Shown: positions 46,503-55,257, counted from the first letter of the stretch. The stretch is 64,000 bases of DNA from Candidatus Bathyarchaeota archaeon A05DMB-2 (GCA_018475625.1 JAAKEZ010000003.1:124001-188000); one strand, 5' to 3'. The notes: a model not told the origin generated them from the letters alone. Translations and numbers: made by a program.

Positions 46503-47675
46503 ATGAGCCAAATCACCGTGAGAGACGTCTTCACAAAAGGCTTCTTAACCGTAAACGAGAACGACACGCTATCCAGATGCCTCGAAACATTCAAGAAAGA
46601 AATGCCCCCGGTCATAGCAGTCTTAGACAACAAGGGCAAGTACGCGGGCGTAATCACCAGGCGGTGGGTGATACGATCAAGACTTGACCCAGCCACAACC
46701 AAAGTCAAGACTCTGATGCGCCCCGCGCCGAAGGTTACTCCAGACTTACCCCTCAGCAAAGCAGCAAAGCTGATCATAGAAAGCGAGATCAGGCAGCTCC
46801 CAGTCTTTGAGAACGAAAAACTCATAGGTTTCGTCACAGACGAGAACATAATCCACGGCGCCGTAACCCAAGATTGGGGCAACACCCCAGTTGAAAGCAT
46901 AATGACAAAAGCACCTCACACGATTGAGGCAAACCGCTCCGTTGGCGCCGTGCTTACGCTTTTCAGAGAGCAGGGAATCAGCCACGTTCCAGTGATGGAA
47001 AACGGAAAACTCGCGGGTATCATAAGCATCCAAGACATATTAGAGCACGTTTTCCAACCGCCAGATCGCCAGACGCTAGGCGAAATCGTCGGGGAAAAAG
47101 TTCCAGTGCTGACAATCCCAGCAAAGGGAATAATGACCAAACCCGTGATTACAGTCAATCCCGAAACCAGCTTAAGAGAAGCGGAGAAAAAAATGCACGA
47201 CTTTGACATCTCCTGTCTGGTTGTAACGTCAAACGAGCGTCTGGTAGGCATTCTGACAAAACGAGACTTTCTTGAACCAATTTCCCTCATGGAACAGGCT
47301 GAAAGAAAACTTGCAATCCAGTTCGGCGTCAAAGGCATAGTCATAAACCCGGATCAGCAGGGCTTCATGATGGATGAATTCGACTCCTTCGCCCGCAAGT
47401 ATCAAAATGCCCTTCAACAAGGCATTTTGTTCGTGTACCTGAAAACTCACGGAACAAACCACAAAGGCGTCCCACTGCTGCACTGCCGCATGCAGTTGAG
47501 GACAGTGAAGGGCGTTTTCTACAGCTCAAGCGAAGGCTGGGGAGTCGAATCCACCTTCCGAGTGGCACTGGACAGGCTCGACAGGAGACTGCTGAGAAGC
47601 AAAGAGCTTGCGTACAACCCGAAGTATGCGAGAGATTTTATGCGAAAAATCGGCATGCCCCAAGAAGAACTCTAA
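46503..47675 (+). CDS. Four-CBS-domain protein with HPF-like C-terminal domain
   Basis: Starting at ATG 46503 the product has 390 residues, with a GAGG ribosome-binding site; an upstream in-frame ATG at 46374 lacks this. Residues of about 1-260 form four CBS motifs (VRDVFTKGFLTV, TLMRPAPKVT, IMTKAPHTIEANRS and IMTKPVITVNPE), which commonly bind adenine nucleotides. Residues of about 270-380 have a beta-alpha-beta-beta-beta-alpha pattern ending in STFRVALDRLDRRLLRSK, like the ribosome hibernation factor HPF/RaiA. A nucleotide-sensing ribosome-associated role is an inference. Such architecture occurs in other archaea. Confidence 0.8.
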   Translation: MSQITVRDVFTKGFLTVNENDTLSRCLETFKKEMPPVIAVLDNKGKYAGVITRRWVIRSRLDPATTKVKTLMRPAPKVTPDLPLSKAAKLIIESEIRQLPVFENEKLIGFVTDENIIHGAVTQDWGNTPVESIMTKAPHTIEANRSVGAVLTLFREQGISHVPVMENGKLAGIISIQDILEHVFQPPDRQTLGEIVGEKVPVLTIPAKGIMTKPVITVNPETSLREAEKKMHDFDISCLVVTSNERLVGILTKRDFLEPISLMEQAERKLAIQFGVKGIVINPDQQGFMMDEFDSFARKYQNALQQGILFVYLKTHGTNHKGVPLLHCRMQLRTVKGVFYSSSEGWGVESTFRVALDRLDRRLLRSKELAYNPKYARDFMRKIGMPQEEL

Positions 47676-47709
47676 AACTGCAGAACTGAAGAAGCCTGTC
47701 TGGCTACGA

Positions 47710-47722
47710 TTTTTCTTTTTTC
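47710..47722 (+). terminator. T-rich terminator
   Basis: A run of T with a single C follows the CBS gene stop by about 35 bases and lies between converging genes. Confidence 0.4.
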
Positions 47723-47732
47723 TTCGCAAGTA

Positions 47733-48467
47733 CTACATTGTAGAGGTCATTGTCACGACCAAGTTGAAAGAGAAAGACGCAACATCTTTCAGGTCAGTCG
47801 AAACGGCGAGAGAGAAGATTACCTCTCTTACTTCATTCGGGTTAATTTTTGTGTTGTCGTAATTCCACGTTAAACTGAAGTATTGCGAGTAAGTTTGAGG
47901 AAGAGAGTTGCCGGACGAATCATTGAAAACCCAGTCTGAAGGTGAAAACGACATGGTCAGAGGCACGTTTCCTTCGTTTCTGCAGTATATCGTTGGACTC
48001 TTTTTTTCTTCTCCCGCAACGATTTGACCCCAATCTATGTTTTGCAGAACTTGCTGACTCTCGACAGGATTACTTCTGTAAAGGCTCAATTTAAGGATAG
48101 AAGATGGGTCAGATGCTGTGCCGGACGATGAACTGGGCGAGGGAGTAATTTCTATCGCAGAATCATTCGACTGGTTCGTGGGCGCAGGTGTAGAAGCAGG
48201 AGTAGGTTGAATTGAAGGGACAATAGGCATGAATGATGGAAGAGATGCAGGCACGATTACGGATGGAGACGCAGACAATTCTGCAGATCTTAATTCTGTA
48301 GGTTGAAACGGAGATTGAGAACCTGGACTTGTAAGCATTTGATCTGAGAGGTATTGGCTAGAATATTGAGTGCTTAATGCAACCGCAAGTATCAAAACAA
48401 TTATTACGACATCTCTCTGCGAATGCAAATATTTCCTCAGTATTGGCTTCCTCCTTTCCTTTTTCAA
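47733..48467 (-). CDS. Secreted beta-sandwich protein with Ser/Pro/Thr-rich linker
   Basis: The 244-residue protein has a membrane or signal helix (about 18-36), a long Ser/Thr/Pro linker (about 50-120, probably glycosylated) and a C-terminal domain. That domain has IDWGQIVAGEEK, YCRNEGNVPLTM, LTWNYDN, INPNEVREV and FSFNLVV. The same strand motifs occur at 4207-4659 and 48579-49127, so this is one family. It may be a surface adhesin or an S-layer-associated stalk. Its function is unknown. Confidence 0.72.
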   Translation of the reverse strand: MKKERRKPILRKYLHSQRDVVIIVLILAVALSTQYSSQYLSDQMLTSPGSQSPFQPTELRSAELSASPSVIVPASLPSFMPIVPSIQPTPASTPAPTNQSNDSAIEITPSPSSSSGTASDPSSILKLSLYRSNPVESQQVLQNIDWGQIVAGEEKKSPTIYCRNEGNVPLTMSFSPSDWVFNDSSGNSLPQTYSQYFSLTWNYDNTKINPNEVREVIFSLAVSTDLKDVASFSFNLVVTMTSTM

Positions 48468-48578
48468 TTTTTAGACAGATGTATTGGCGGATTTAGTGTT
48501 TAAGTTTTTTCATGCCGGTGTAATGTCAAGAAAAATCTAAAAAAATGGGAAGTGATTCGGTGATTCCTCAGCACCGTT

Positions 48579-49127
48579 TTAGCCGCTTCCTGTTATGACT
48601 ATGTTGAAGCTGAATGCGGTAACACCAGTGACGCTTGCGCTAGTTGTCAAAGTTAACCTAACTTGAACGCTTGCACCCGGGTTGATTGTCTGACCGTTGT
48701 AGTTCCATGTCAAAGTCAGGTAGTTGGAAGCGGTTGATGGACTCCAGTTCGAAGTAGACAGAGTTAGGGTTACAGCCAAACTTCCTTCGTTGCGAATGTA
48801 GACAGTGACACTTTTCTGAGCACCTGGGTCCAGCGTGCCCCAGTTGATTGAACTGGTCTTGTTGGAATAGGCAGAATCCCAGTACACGCTGACTCCTACA
48901 GTAGATATTGATATCGCCCCAGTGTTTGAGATTGTTAGGCTTGTTTGAACAGCAGACATAACTTCGACGAACAGGAACCCTGAAAGCAGCGTCAATGTTA
49001 CTATTGATATAAAGACCCTTGTTTGTTTTTGCGAGAGCACACGGCGTGTAGGCAAATGTTCGGGTAATGCATTGATGATTTTCTTAGTCACGACAGACAG
49101 CTTTTTCAGCGTTAGCTTCTCCACCAT
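48579..49127 (-). CDS. Secreted beta-sandwich protein
   Basis: The 182-residue product has a long N-terminal cytoplasmic lead (about 1-36), a signal-anchor helix (about 38-58) and a single outer domain. INWGTLDPGAQKSVTVYIRN, LTLTWNYN, INPGASVQV and FSFNIVITG match the two paralogues at 4207 and 47733. It ends with GSG, so there is no C-terminal anchor. It is 111 bases from the next family member and may be transcribed with it. Confidence 0.72.
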   Translation of the reverse strand: MVEKLTLKKLSVVTKKIINALPEHLPTRRVLSQKQTRVFISIVTLTLLSGFLFVEVMSAVQTSLTISNTGAISISTVGVSVYWDSAYSNKTSSINWGTLDPGAQKSVTVYIRNEGSLAVTLTLSTSNWSPSTASNYLTLTWNYNGQTINPGASVQVRLTLTTSASVTGVTAFSFNIVITGSG

Positions 49128-49276
49128 TGTTTCCCCATTGATTTTTCTTACGGCTCGGCTTGTATCTCGTTAATCTTGTTTAAGGATTTTTGAAAAGCAT
49201 TTTAATACAATGTGCAAAATCATGACAATTTTTGCAAAGTTGGCTTCGCTAAGTTTGCAAAGGCGACTTAACCAGT

Positions 49277-49984
49277 TTAATGCCTCAAATCTATCACGGT
49301 GGTTCCTGCAAACCTATCGAAGTACCGTAGAAACTCGGCGTTTTTTATTCGTAAACCTGCAATCAGGTCGACAGGTAACAGGAAAGCTTTGCCAAAGTTT
49401 CTTACCGCTGCTTGATCATAGGTTGCTTTCTTTCCATCTGTCCTTACAACTTTCAAGCCTATGATACGTTTGCCTAAGCTTTGCCCGTTGAAGCCTTCAA
49501 GTAGAGTGGAGTAGACCCATAAAAGTCCAAGGGTCCCGAATATTATGGCGCTTAAGCCTATAGTGAACACGTTTCCTGAAAGAAAAGAAATGACCTGAGG
49601 AAGCATAATTACCAAGGTAATTGCCAAAATAAGAGAAAAGTCTATCAGAAAAGCGTAGGCTCTCTTTCTGAAAGAAGCTAAAGGAAGATACGTTGCTTTC
49701 TTTTCCACGTCAGCAGCTTCTGCCCATGACTCCACGTCTTTAATCACTCGGACAGCGTTTTCCCCTGCTCGGCTCAGCCTGTACTTAGCCATGGGGGTCT
49801 GCTCTACAAAGGCTGAAAGGGCGCGGAGGTGGAAGCTCAGTTTGCCCGTGTCAATCTTTAGTATGTTTAGCAGGTCTGTGAAAGAGCATTCACTCTTATC
49901 GCTTAAGGTTAGGAGTATTTCTCTGCGCAATGGATGCGACAGGACGGAAAGGATTTTTGAAACGTTCTGTTGTTCGACTGCCAT
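49277..49984 (-). CDS. ArsR-type winged helix fused to RDD membrane domain
   Basis: The 235-residue protein has an N-terminal ArsR-like winged helix (about 8-80; LSHPLRREILLTLSDKSECS and KLSFHLRAL). An RDD domain follows (about 108-230; RAYAFLIDFSLILAI, GQSLGKRIIGLKVV and FGKAFLLPVDLIAGL) with two or three membrane helices. A transcription factor tethered to the membrane is plausible and recurs in archaea. The ATG has AGGGCT upstream. The signal sensed by the RDD domain is unknown. Confidence 0.85.
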   Translation of the reverse strand: MAVEQQNVSKILSVLSHPLRREILLTLSDKSECSFTDLLNILKIDTGKLSFHLRALSAFVEQTPMAKYRLSRAGENAVRVIKDVESWAEAADVEKKATYLPLASFRKRAYAFLIDFSLILAITLVIMLPQVISFLSGNVFTIGLSAIIFGTLGLLWVYSTLLEGFNGQSLGKRIIGLKVVRTDGKKATYDQAAVRNFGKAFLLPVDLIAGLRIKNAEFLRYFDRFAGTTVIDLRH

Positions 49985-50161
49985 TGATAGCCCTTATCTA
50001 TGTTGAGATACACAGCCATTAATGTTGAACTTGCGTATAGGAGTACTATGAAATGTGGACTTCCATATAAATGAAGTACTAATACCAGGGATTTATCCTT
50101 GTAGCGGTTCGGGACCAGGTTTATGAGTTTTGATTCAAAACTTCAGGCGTTAGCATTGGAG

Positions 50162-50452
50162 TTAATTCATCAGCAATTTAACTTTGTAGTCTGCTTCGAA
50201 GCTTCTGGGGCTCGTTTGCCTGAAACTGTCGATTTTCAACTCGGCTTTGTCAGTTATTATTTTAAACTCGTGGACAAAGTCTTCAACATAATCGAGCACG
50301 CCGCAGCTGTAGCAGAAGGACCCAAAAAAAGAGATTACAACTCTTTCTGGCGACACATGGACAATCTTGGCTACGGCTTCAGGACTCCTAAACCTGTTAT
50401 AAAGTGCTACTGTTTTGCGAACGAGTTGCTCCAGTTCTTGCTGAGAAATCAT
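50162..50452 (-). CDS. Small conserved-looking protein, unknown
   Basis: The 96-residue protein starts with a helical segment (ISQQELEQLVRKTVALYNRF) and has FCYSCGVLDYVEDF (about 47-60). A C-x-x-C pair there could bind metal or form a disulphide. The opposite strand also has an open frame over this stretch, but this one has a better start, composition and helix pattern. I do not recognise a family. Confidence 0.55.
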   Translation of the reverse strand: MISQQELEQLVRKTVALYNRFRSPEAVAKIVHVSPERVVISFFGSFCYSCGVLDYVEDFVHEFKIITDKAELKIDSFRQTSPRSFEADYKVKLLMN

Positions 50453-50503
50453 TCTTAATACCTGAATAAAATGTGCAAACTTTGTATTTTGAGGTTTCGC
50501 TGC

Positions 50504-51037
50504 TTATTGCAGGGATTTTTCATTTTTGTTGCTTCTAACCCAACAGATAAGGGAGTACGACGCAAGAGTCACAACGGCGACTTCCACAATGCCCGAAAAC
50601 TGTCCAATATAAAACGGGTTGCTTCCAAAGGCTAGAGGATATATCACATATGGGAGGCTTTCATGTGTAAACATGTCAAAGAGTATGTGGCTAAAACTTC
50701 CAATCAAACTGCTAAGAAAAATGCTCAGCATGGAGTACCTGATTTTTGTTGGCTTAAGTCTTAAAGAGTTGTACGTTGACCATAACCGTTCATTGAAAAC
50801 GCGTTCCACAGAGTATACTGTTAAGCTGATTAAGACAGGGTAAACAGTTAATGATAAAGCGTATCCGTGCCAGATTTGATGGTCTAAGGCTTCTCCAATT
50901 AACATGTAATAGAGGGGCTCCAGATCAATAATTGTGGCTGCCATCACCAAGGCGAGAGGGTCAAAGACCTGTTTTCTTTTAAAGTAGAGAAATAACACTG
51001 AAAGACCATGTGTAACAGGTAACGGCGTTTTTAACAC
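50504..51037 (-). CDS. YdjM-like membrane-bound metal-dependent hydrolase family protein
   Basis: The 177-residue protein has about five membrane helices and conserved polar residues. These are PLPVTHGL near the start, DLEPLYY (about 38), HGYALSL (about 58) and SHILFDMFTHESLPY (about 118). The D/H pattern is that of the YdjM/DUF457 membrane hydrolase family. The substrate is unknown. The stop is 11 bases from pyrK, whose transcription runs in the same direction. Confidence 0.72.
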   Translation of the reverse strand: MLKTPLPVTHGLSVLFLYFKRKQVFDPLALVMAATIIDLEPLYYMLIGEALDHQIWHGYALSLTVYPVLISLTVYSVERVFNERLWSTYNSLRLKPTKIRYSMLSIFLSSLIGSFSHILFDMFTHESLPYVIYPLAFGSNPFYIGQFSGIVEVAVVTLASYSLICWVRSNKNEKSLQ

Positions 51038-51048
51038 CTACGAGTCGA

Positions 51049-51867
51049 TTAAACGGGTATCCGCTCACCATCAAAGCCTAATTTGGATATGCCCAATTCG
51101 CTTTTTACTTCGCTCAACTGCGCCGCGTTGAACACTGGTCCGTCTCTGCAGACGCGGTACTTGCCTATCACGCAGCTTCCGCATAAGCCTATGCCGCACC
51201 GCATTAACCGCTCCAGACTCGCCTCGAAGGAGATGCCATGCTGCTCGGTGAGGTTGAATATTTTGCTCACCATCAATTCTGGACCGCAAGTGTACACCAT
51301 ATCGAACTTGGTGGCAGCTAAAAGCTTCCCTAACGGTTCAGTTACTAGACACTGTAGGCCGTAGGTTCCGTCTTCCGTGGTTGTGATTACACCTTGTTCG
51401 GTGCATACTGCGTTAAGCTCCTTTAGGAACAGCAGTTCAGTCTTTGTTTTGGCTCCGACGACGAAGGACAAGCGCTGGGCTTTCGTTGCGAGGCGTCTGG
51501 CTAAGAACAGCAGGGGCGCGGTTCCAGTTCCGCCGCCGACCATGAGGATTTTGCCGCTTGCCTCGGTGAAGCAGTTGCCGAAGGGTCCGCGTACGCCCAC
51601 GGTTTCGCCGGGTTTCATACTGTGTAGGTGTCTTGTGGCGTCGCCGACGGCTTTGACGGTCACGGAGACTCTGTCGTTTTCGGCGTACATCACGCTTAGG
51701 GGAATCTCGTCTACGCCGGGTATCCAGAGCATGAGGAATTGCCCTGGCTTGGCTTTTGCGCATAGCTTGTCTTTCAGCGTGTATGTTTTGACAGTTGGAC
51801 TCTCTGTTTTCACGCTCAGGATGGGCGTGGTTCTCAGGGTGTTAAGCGCGGTGTGCAATGCCGACAA
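51049..51867 (-). CDS. pyrK: Dihydroorotate dehydrogenase electron transfer subunit
   Basis: This 272-residue FAD/2Fe-2S protein passes electrons from PyrD to NAD+. GVRGPFGNCF (about 92) and MVGGGTGTAPLLFLAR (about 106-121) are the FAD and NAD binding elements. CGIGLCGSC and VCRDGP (about 227-250) hold the four Fe-S cysteines. Length is normal. It overlaps pyrD by 26 bases, confirming co-translation of a PyrD(B)-PyrK complex for the fourth step of pyrimidine synthesis. Confidence 0.93.
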   Translation of the reverse strand: MSALHTALNTLRTTPILSVKTESPTVKTYTLKDKLCAKAKPGQFLMLWIPGVDEIPLSVMYAENDRVSVTVKAVGDATRHLHSMKPGETVGVRGPFGNCFTEASGKILMVGGGTGTAPLLFLARRLATKAQRLSFVVGAKTKTELLFLKELNAVCTEQGVITTTEDGTYGLQCLVTEPLGKLLAATKFDMVYTCGPELMVSKIFNLTEQHGISFEASLERLMRCGIGLCGSCVIGKYRVCRDGPVFNAAQLSEVKSELGISKLGFDGERIPV

Positions 51868-52762
51868 TCTCCTTCACACTTCCATAACCTTTCTTTTTCA
51901 AGTAAGCTTTTACGCCGCGGTTTATGGCATGGAACACGTTGGGGTTTTCCAGAGCCACAGCAGTGCCGACCTGGACGGCGATAGCGCCTGCTAAGAAGAA
52001 TTCCACAGCATCTTTCCACGTGGTTATGCCTCCGCAGCCTATTATAGGGGTCTCCACCGTCTCATAAAGGTCGTACACGCAGCGAAGCGCGATGGGTTTT
52101 ATGGCTGGACCGGACAAGCCGCCGCGCGTGTTGCTTAGCACTGGAAGAGTCGTGTCAACATCAATCGCCATGGCTTTGACCGTGTTTATCGCCGTTAACG
52201 CGTCCGCGCCAGCTTTGACTGCAACCCGCGCCGTTTCCGCCATGTCGGTGACGTTTGGTGACAGCTTTACGATTACTGGAACCTGCACAGCCCCTTTGAC
52301 TTTGGCTACAACTTCCGCGAGGATTCGCGGGTTCTGCCCGATTTCTGAGCCTGTTTGTTTAACGTGGGGGCAGCTGACGTTAAGCTCCAAGGCTTCGGCT
52401 CCGGCAGCCACGGCTTTCTCGGCGACCAAAGCGTATTCTTCAGCGGAGTAACCGAAGACGCTCACGATAAGCGGGGCTTGCAGAATGATTTTTGCATGTG
52501 CGATTTCTTCGACAAACTCGTCTATGCCGGGGTTCGGCAGTCCCATCGCGTTCACCAGCCCGCAGTTAGCTTGAACAACGGTTGGGTTTGCGTAGCCCAT
52601 TCTCGGGGCAGCCCCAACGGATTTGGTGACCACAGCGCCTGCGCCGCCTTCAACGACTCGCTGCAGCGACTCCGCGGTGTACCCCAAGATTCCGGAAGCC
52701 AAGGCTGTGGGGTTTCTGAGTTTCAAACCGGCAAAGCTGGTGCTTAACGGGTTGCGGCTCAC
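51842..52762 (-). CDS. pyrD: Dihydroorotate dehydrogenase, catalytic subunit (class 1B)
   Basis: The 306-residue TIM-barrel FMN enzyme oxidises dihydroorotate to orotate. LNVSCPHV (about 128) contains the catalytic Cys of class 1B enzymes. INTVKAMAID with NTRGGLSGPAIKPIALR (about 190-225) and GCGGITTWKDAVEFFLAGA (about 242-260) form the FMN phosphate site. PyrK follows and overlaps it. Unlike class 2 enzymes it has no membrane segment. Confidence 0.95.
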   Translation of the reverse strand: MSRNPLSTSFAGLKLRNPTALASGILGYTAESLQRVVEGGAGAVVTKSVGAAPRMGYANPTVVQANCGLVNAMGLPNPGIDEFVEEIAHAKIILQAPLIVSVFGYSAEEYALVAEKAVAAGAEALELNVSCPHVKQTGSEIGQNPRILAEVVAKVKGAVQVPVIVKLSPNVTDMAETARVAVKAGADALTAINTVKAMAIDVDTTLPVLSNTRGGLSGPAIKPIALRCVYDLYETVETPIIGCGGITTWKDAVEFFLAGAIAVQVGTAVALENPNVFHAINRGVKAYLKKKGYGSVKEIVGIAHRA

Positions 52763-52881
52763 TGGTTTTCCACCTCAACAACTTGACAGCTATGATCTAT
52801 CATTTTTTACAGAAATAAACCTTCGTCTACGCTCGGCGCAGCTGAAAAAACATCCACAATTTTTAGCTCTTGCGATCCATT

Positions 52882-53970
52882 TTATGAACAAAAAAGGGGA
52901 GCAGAGGCTGCTTTTTGCTCGCGCAGCACTTTCGGCACGTACGCGCACGCTGGGTCGGATTCAAACAGGTCACCCGTGTAGTATTCTGCGCGTGTTCTGC
53001 AGCCGCCGCAGATCTCGCGGTACTCGCACACGCCGCACTTGCCCTTCAGGTTGCTCTTGTCACGCAACTTAAGGTGCAGTGTGGAGTGCTGCAGTTCGTC
53101 CCAAGTTTCGGTTAAGCCCTTGTACTTGACGTTTCCCAGCCGGTAGTGCTCGTTGAAGCCGCAGGACCTGTAGTCGCCGTTTTCCGTGAGGCTAATGTAT
53201 CTTCCGCCGAATGTGCATTTGCCTAGGAAGCGTTTTGTATACCAGTCATCGAACGCTGCTGGATTTCTCTGTTTGAAGATTCTAGCGTAGAACGGCGCGT
53301 ACACGTTTACGTCGATTTTGCCGGCGTACTTTATGTAGAGGTCGTAGATGTTGTTAAACGCGGCTTCGTACTCTTCAGGCGACGGCGCCAAATCAGGCAT
53401 GTTGGGTCCCGCGCGCCCCACAGGAACCAAGTTGTGGAAGACGACCATGCGGGCGCCGTGTTCCGCCGCGAGTTTGACAATGTGCTCAGCGTCCTTGATA
53501 TTGTGCTTGGTCATGGTGGTGACTATGCAGTCGAGAATTCCATTCTCCGAAAGCTTCTCCAAAGCGAAGAGCGCTTTGTCATAGCTGCCTTTTCCCCGAA
53601 TCTGGTCGTTGGATTCTCTGGTGCCGTCGATGCTGACCGCCGTATGGATCTCATTTCGCACGAGGTTACTGAGGCGTTTTTCGTCGAATACGAACCCGCT
53701 GGTTATCAGGCTTACTTCAAGCCCCATTTTTCGAGCGTACTCCGCGATGTCGAAGATGTCTTTGCGCAGTAGCGGTTCGCCGCCGCTTATGCCGAACCAC
53801 GGCACCCCAAAATAGTAGGTTTCATCCACAATCTTGTACGCTGTCCGCGTGTCCACTTCCGCATCTACCGCGTATTCAGGCGTGTAACTGCAGTAGAGGC
53901 AGCTGCCCACGCATCTTCGGGTGCACCGCCACGTTATCATGTGTAAAGGAGCCTTCCCCTTAACCATCAA
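52882..53970 (-). CDS. Radical SAM/SPASM enzyme
   Basis: The 362-residue enzyme has the cluster motif RRCVGSCLYC (about 15-24) and GISGGEPLLRKD for SAM binding. The C-terminal SPASM region (about 260-350) includes CTFGG, SCGF, CGVCEYREICGGCRTRA and DPAC. This resembles the AhbC/AhbD, PqqE and MftC-type enzymes that modify haem precursors or peptides. Nearby genes do not reveal the substrate. Three TTGACTAA half-sites occur about 135-175 bases upstream. Confidence 0.85.
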   Translation of the reverse strand: MMVKGKAPLHMITWRCTRRCVGSCLYCSYTPEYAVDAEVDTRTAYKIVDETYYFGVPWFGISGGEPLLRKDIFDIAEYARKMGLEVSLITSGFVFDEKRLSNLVRNEIHTAVSIDGTRESNDQIRGKGSYDKALFALEKLSENGILDCIVTTMTKHNIKDAEHIVKLAAEHGARMVVFHNLVPVGRAGPNMPDLAPSPEEYEAAFNNIYDLYIKYAGKIDVNVYAPFYARIFKQRNPAAFDDWYTKRFLGKCTFGGRYISLTENGDYRSCGFNEHYRLGNVKYKGLTETWDELQHSTLHLKLRDKSNLKGKCGVCEYREICGGCRTRAEYYTGDLFESDPACAYVPKVLREQKAASAPLFCS

Positions 53971-54193
53971 GAATCACCTCACCTGCGAAGCCAACGTTTT
54001 TTCTTAACATAGCCACAACCTTCTTTTTACATTGGTGCTCCATCGGAGTCTATCAAGTAATATCACGGTTGCTTTTGTGATAAAAGGGTTTTTGTAAGGG
54101 TTTCTTGACTAAGTAGCTCAAGTTTAGTCAACATTTCTTGACTAAACACTTTTTCTCCAAATCAAGGTTTATTGACGAACGACATACTTGGCG
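53971..54193. other. Intergenic region with TTGACTAA half-sites
   Basis: No gene is visible. It holds the promoter region of the radical SAM gene on the minus strand, the half-sites at 54106-54146 and, to its right, repeat copy C. Confidence 0.4.
54106..54146. promoter_or_regulatory. Three TTGACTAA half-sites, possible operator
   Basis: TTGACTAA at 54106-54113 and its reverse complement TTAGTCAA at 54125-54132 form an inverted repeat with an 11-base spacer. A third copy in direct orientation lies at 54139-54146. Such arrangements are typical of regulator binding sites. The regulator is unknown. Confidence 0.5.
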
Positions 54194-54291
54194 CCTATTG
54201 GTGGTTTGTTGCAGAAAACTATAGAGGGGAGGGTCGCTATTGGCGCCGAAACACGCCAAACCATGATGAAAACAGAGAGAGGGGAGGGGCC
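54194..54291 (+). repeat. Dispersed intergenic repeat, copy C
   Basis: The best-preserved copy. It contains CCTATTGG, TTGCAGAAAACTATAGAGGGG, CTATTGGCGCCGAAAC, GCCAAACCATGATGAAAACAG and GAGAGGGGAGGGG. The last block echoes the first purine-rich block, so the element itself is partly a two-unit tandem. Copies A and B are at 646-740 and 27514-27612. Up to about 54411, just after it, no gene is visible. Confidence 0.78.
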
Positions 54292-54411
54292 TATCCGCCA
54301 AGCTGCCGGTGCTATACTGATGTCTCCTTTAAATAAGAGGCTGTAGACAAAAAATCGCGCGAGTCCAAGCCTTGAAGAAAAAAATTTGCATTGCGCCTTT
54401 CCGTTTTGTTG

Positions 54412-55128
54412 CTACTGTTTGCTGCTGCTTGTGATTATGGGGTAAATTTCCTTGGTCACGTACTCCACGTATTTATTCTTATCTGCAAGATTGAATATAG
54501 TCACTGAAGCATCTCTTGTGACGCCGATAACGTAACCAGTCTCCTTCGACCGAGCAACCACGTACCACAAGTCTCCATGTTTCGTGTAATCCTCAAACAA
54601 CTGCGCATTAACCAAGTCAGGACCATAAAGCGAAAGCTTGTTCACGTTCGGAATATCCACGTTGTCGAAAAACGTTATCTTCGTGTCCTCAGGATTCTTC
54701 AAATGAAATGCCCTCAAGGTCTCAGGAGGAATCCTGGCTTCCACGACACCGCCAACCTTCTCGAAAAGCAGTTCGCTAAGCTTGTTCGCGATAAAATTCG
54801 CCACACGCTTCTTCTCCACCACCGTCAAAAACACGTTGTCTTCCACCTGCGCGAAGCTGAAAAGCGCCTCCACCGTCCGCGGCAACGGCGCAACCTTGCC
54901 CCTGTGAAAAACGTGCATGACGTAGTCGTGTGAGTAAACGCCCGTGAGCGTGTTCTCTTTCGGCAGCAGCCCAACTACTTCCGTCACAAGCTGAAACCTG
55001 TAGTCGTCTTCCTCGTAAGTCTCTTCCGTGCGGTAACCGTCAAGTGTCGATGCAACGTCTTCGATATGCATCTGCTCCGAGAGTCTGAAAATCTTTCCAG
55101 CAACAACCATACAATAAACCTCAGTCAT
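54412..55128 (-). CDS. Protein of unknown function, divergent from SMC operon
   Basis: The 238-residue soluble protein has an alpha/beta pattern with no membrane segment, no signal peptide and no nucleotide-binding motif that I can see. YRTEETYEEDDYRFQLV and LYGPDLVNAQLFEDYTKH look like conserved cores. I do not recognise a family. Its ATG lies 186 bases from the SMC gene in a divergent arrangement, so the two transcription units may share control and function, but this is only positional inference. Confidence 0.7.
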   Translation of the reverse strand: MTEVYCMVVAGKIFRLSEQMHIEDVASTLDGYRTEETYEEDDYRFQLVTEVVGLLPKENTLTGVYSHDYVMHVFHRGKVAPLPRTVEALFSFAQVEDNVFLTVVEKKRVANFIANKLSELLFEKVGGVVEARIPPETLRAFHLKNPEDTKITFFDNVDIPNVNKLSLYGPDLVNAQLFEDYTKHGDLWYVVARSKETGYVIGVTRDASVTIFNLADKNKYVEYVTKEIYPIITSSSKQ

Positions 55129-55257
55129 CTAAAGACGAAGGCGGTACTTATGAAATTTTGCCTTAACACCTGCATATTTTATGTAGCAAAATGTGTAAAC
55201 AACCGTGAAAACCGCGCAAATTTCCATCTAACTTTGAGCTGAAACCTGACCAATCGG

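Noticed and set aside
50123-50458. Plus-strand frame opposite the small gene at 50162-50452
   Set aside because: The minus-strand reading has a better start, helix pattern and amino-acid composition. The choice is not certain.
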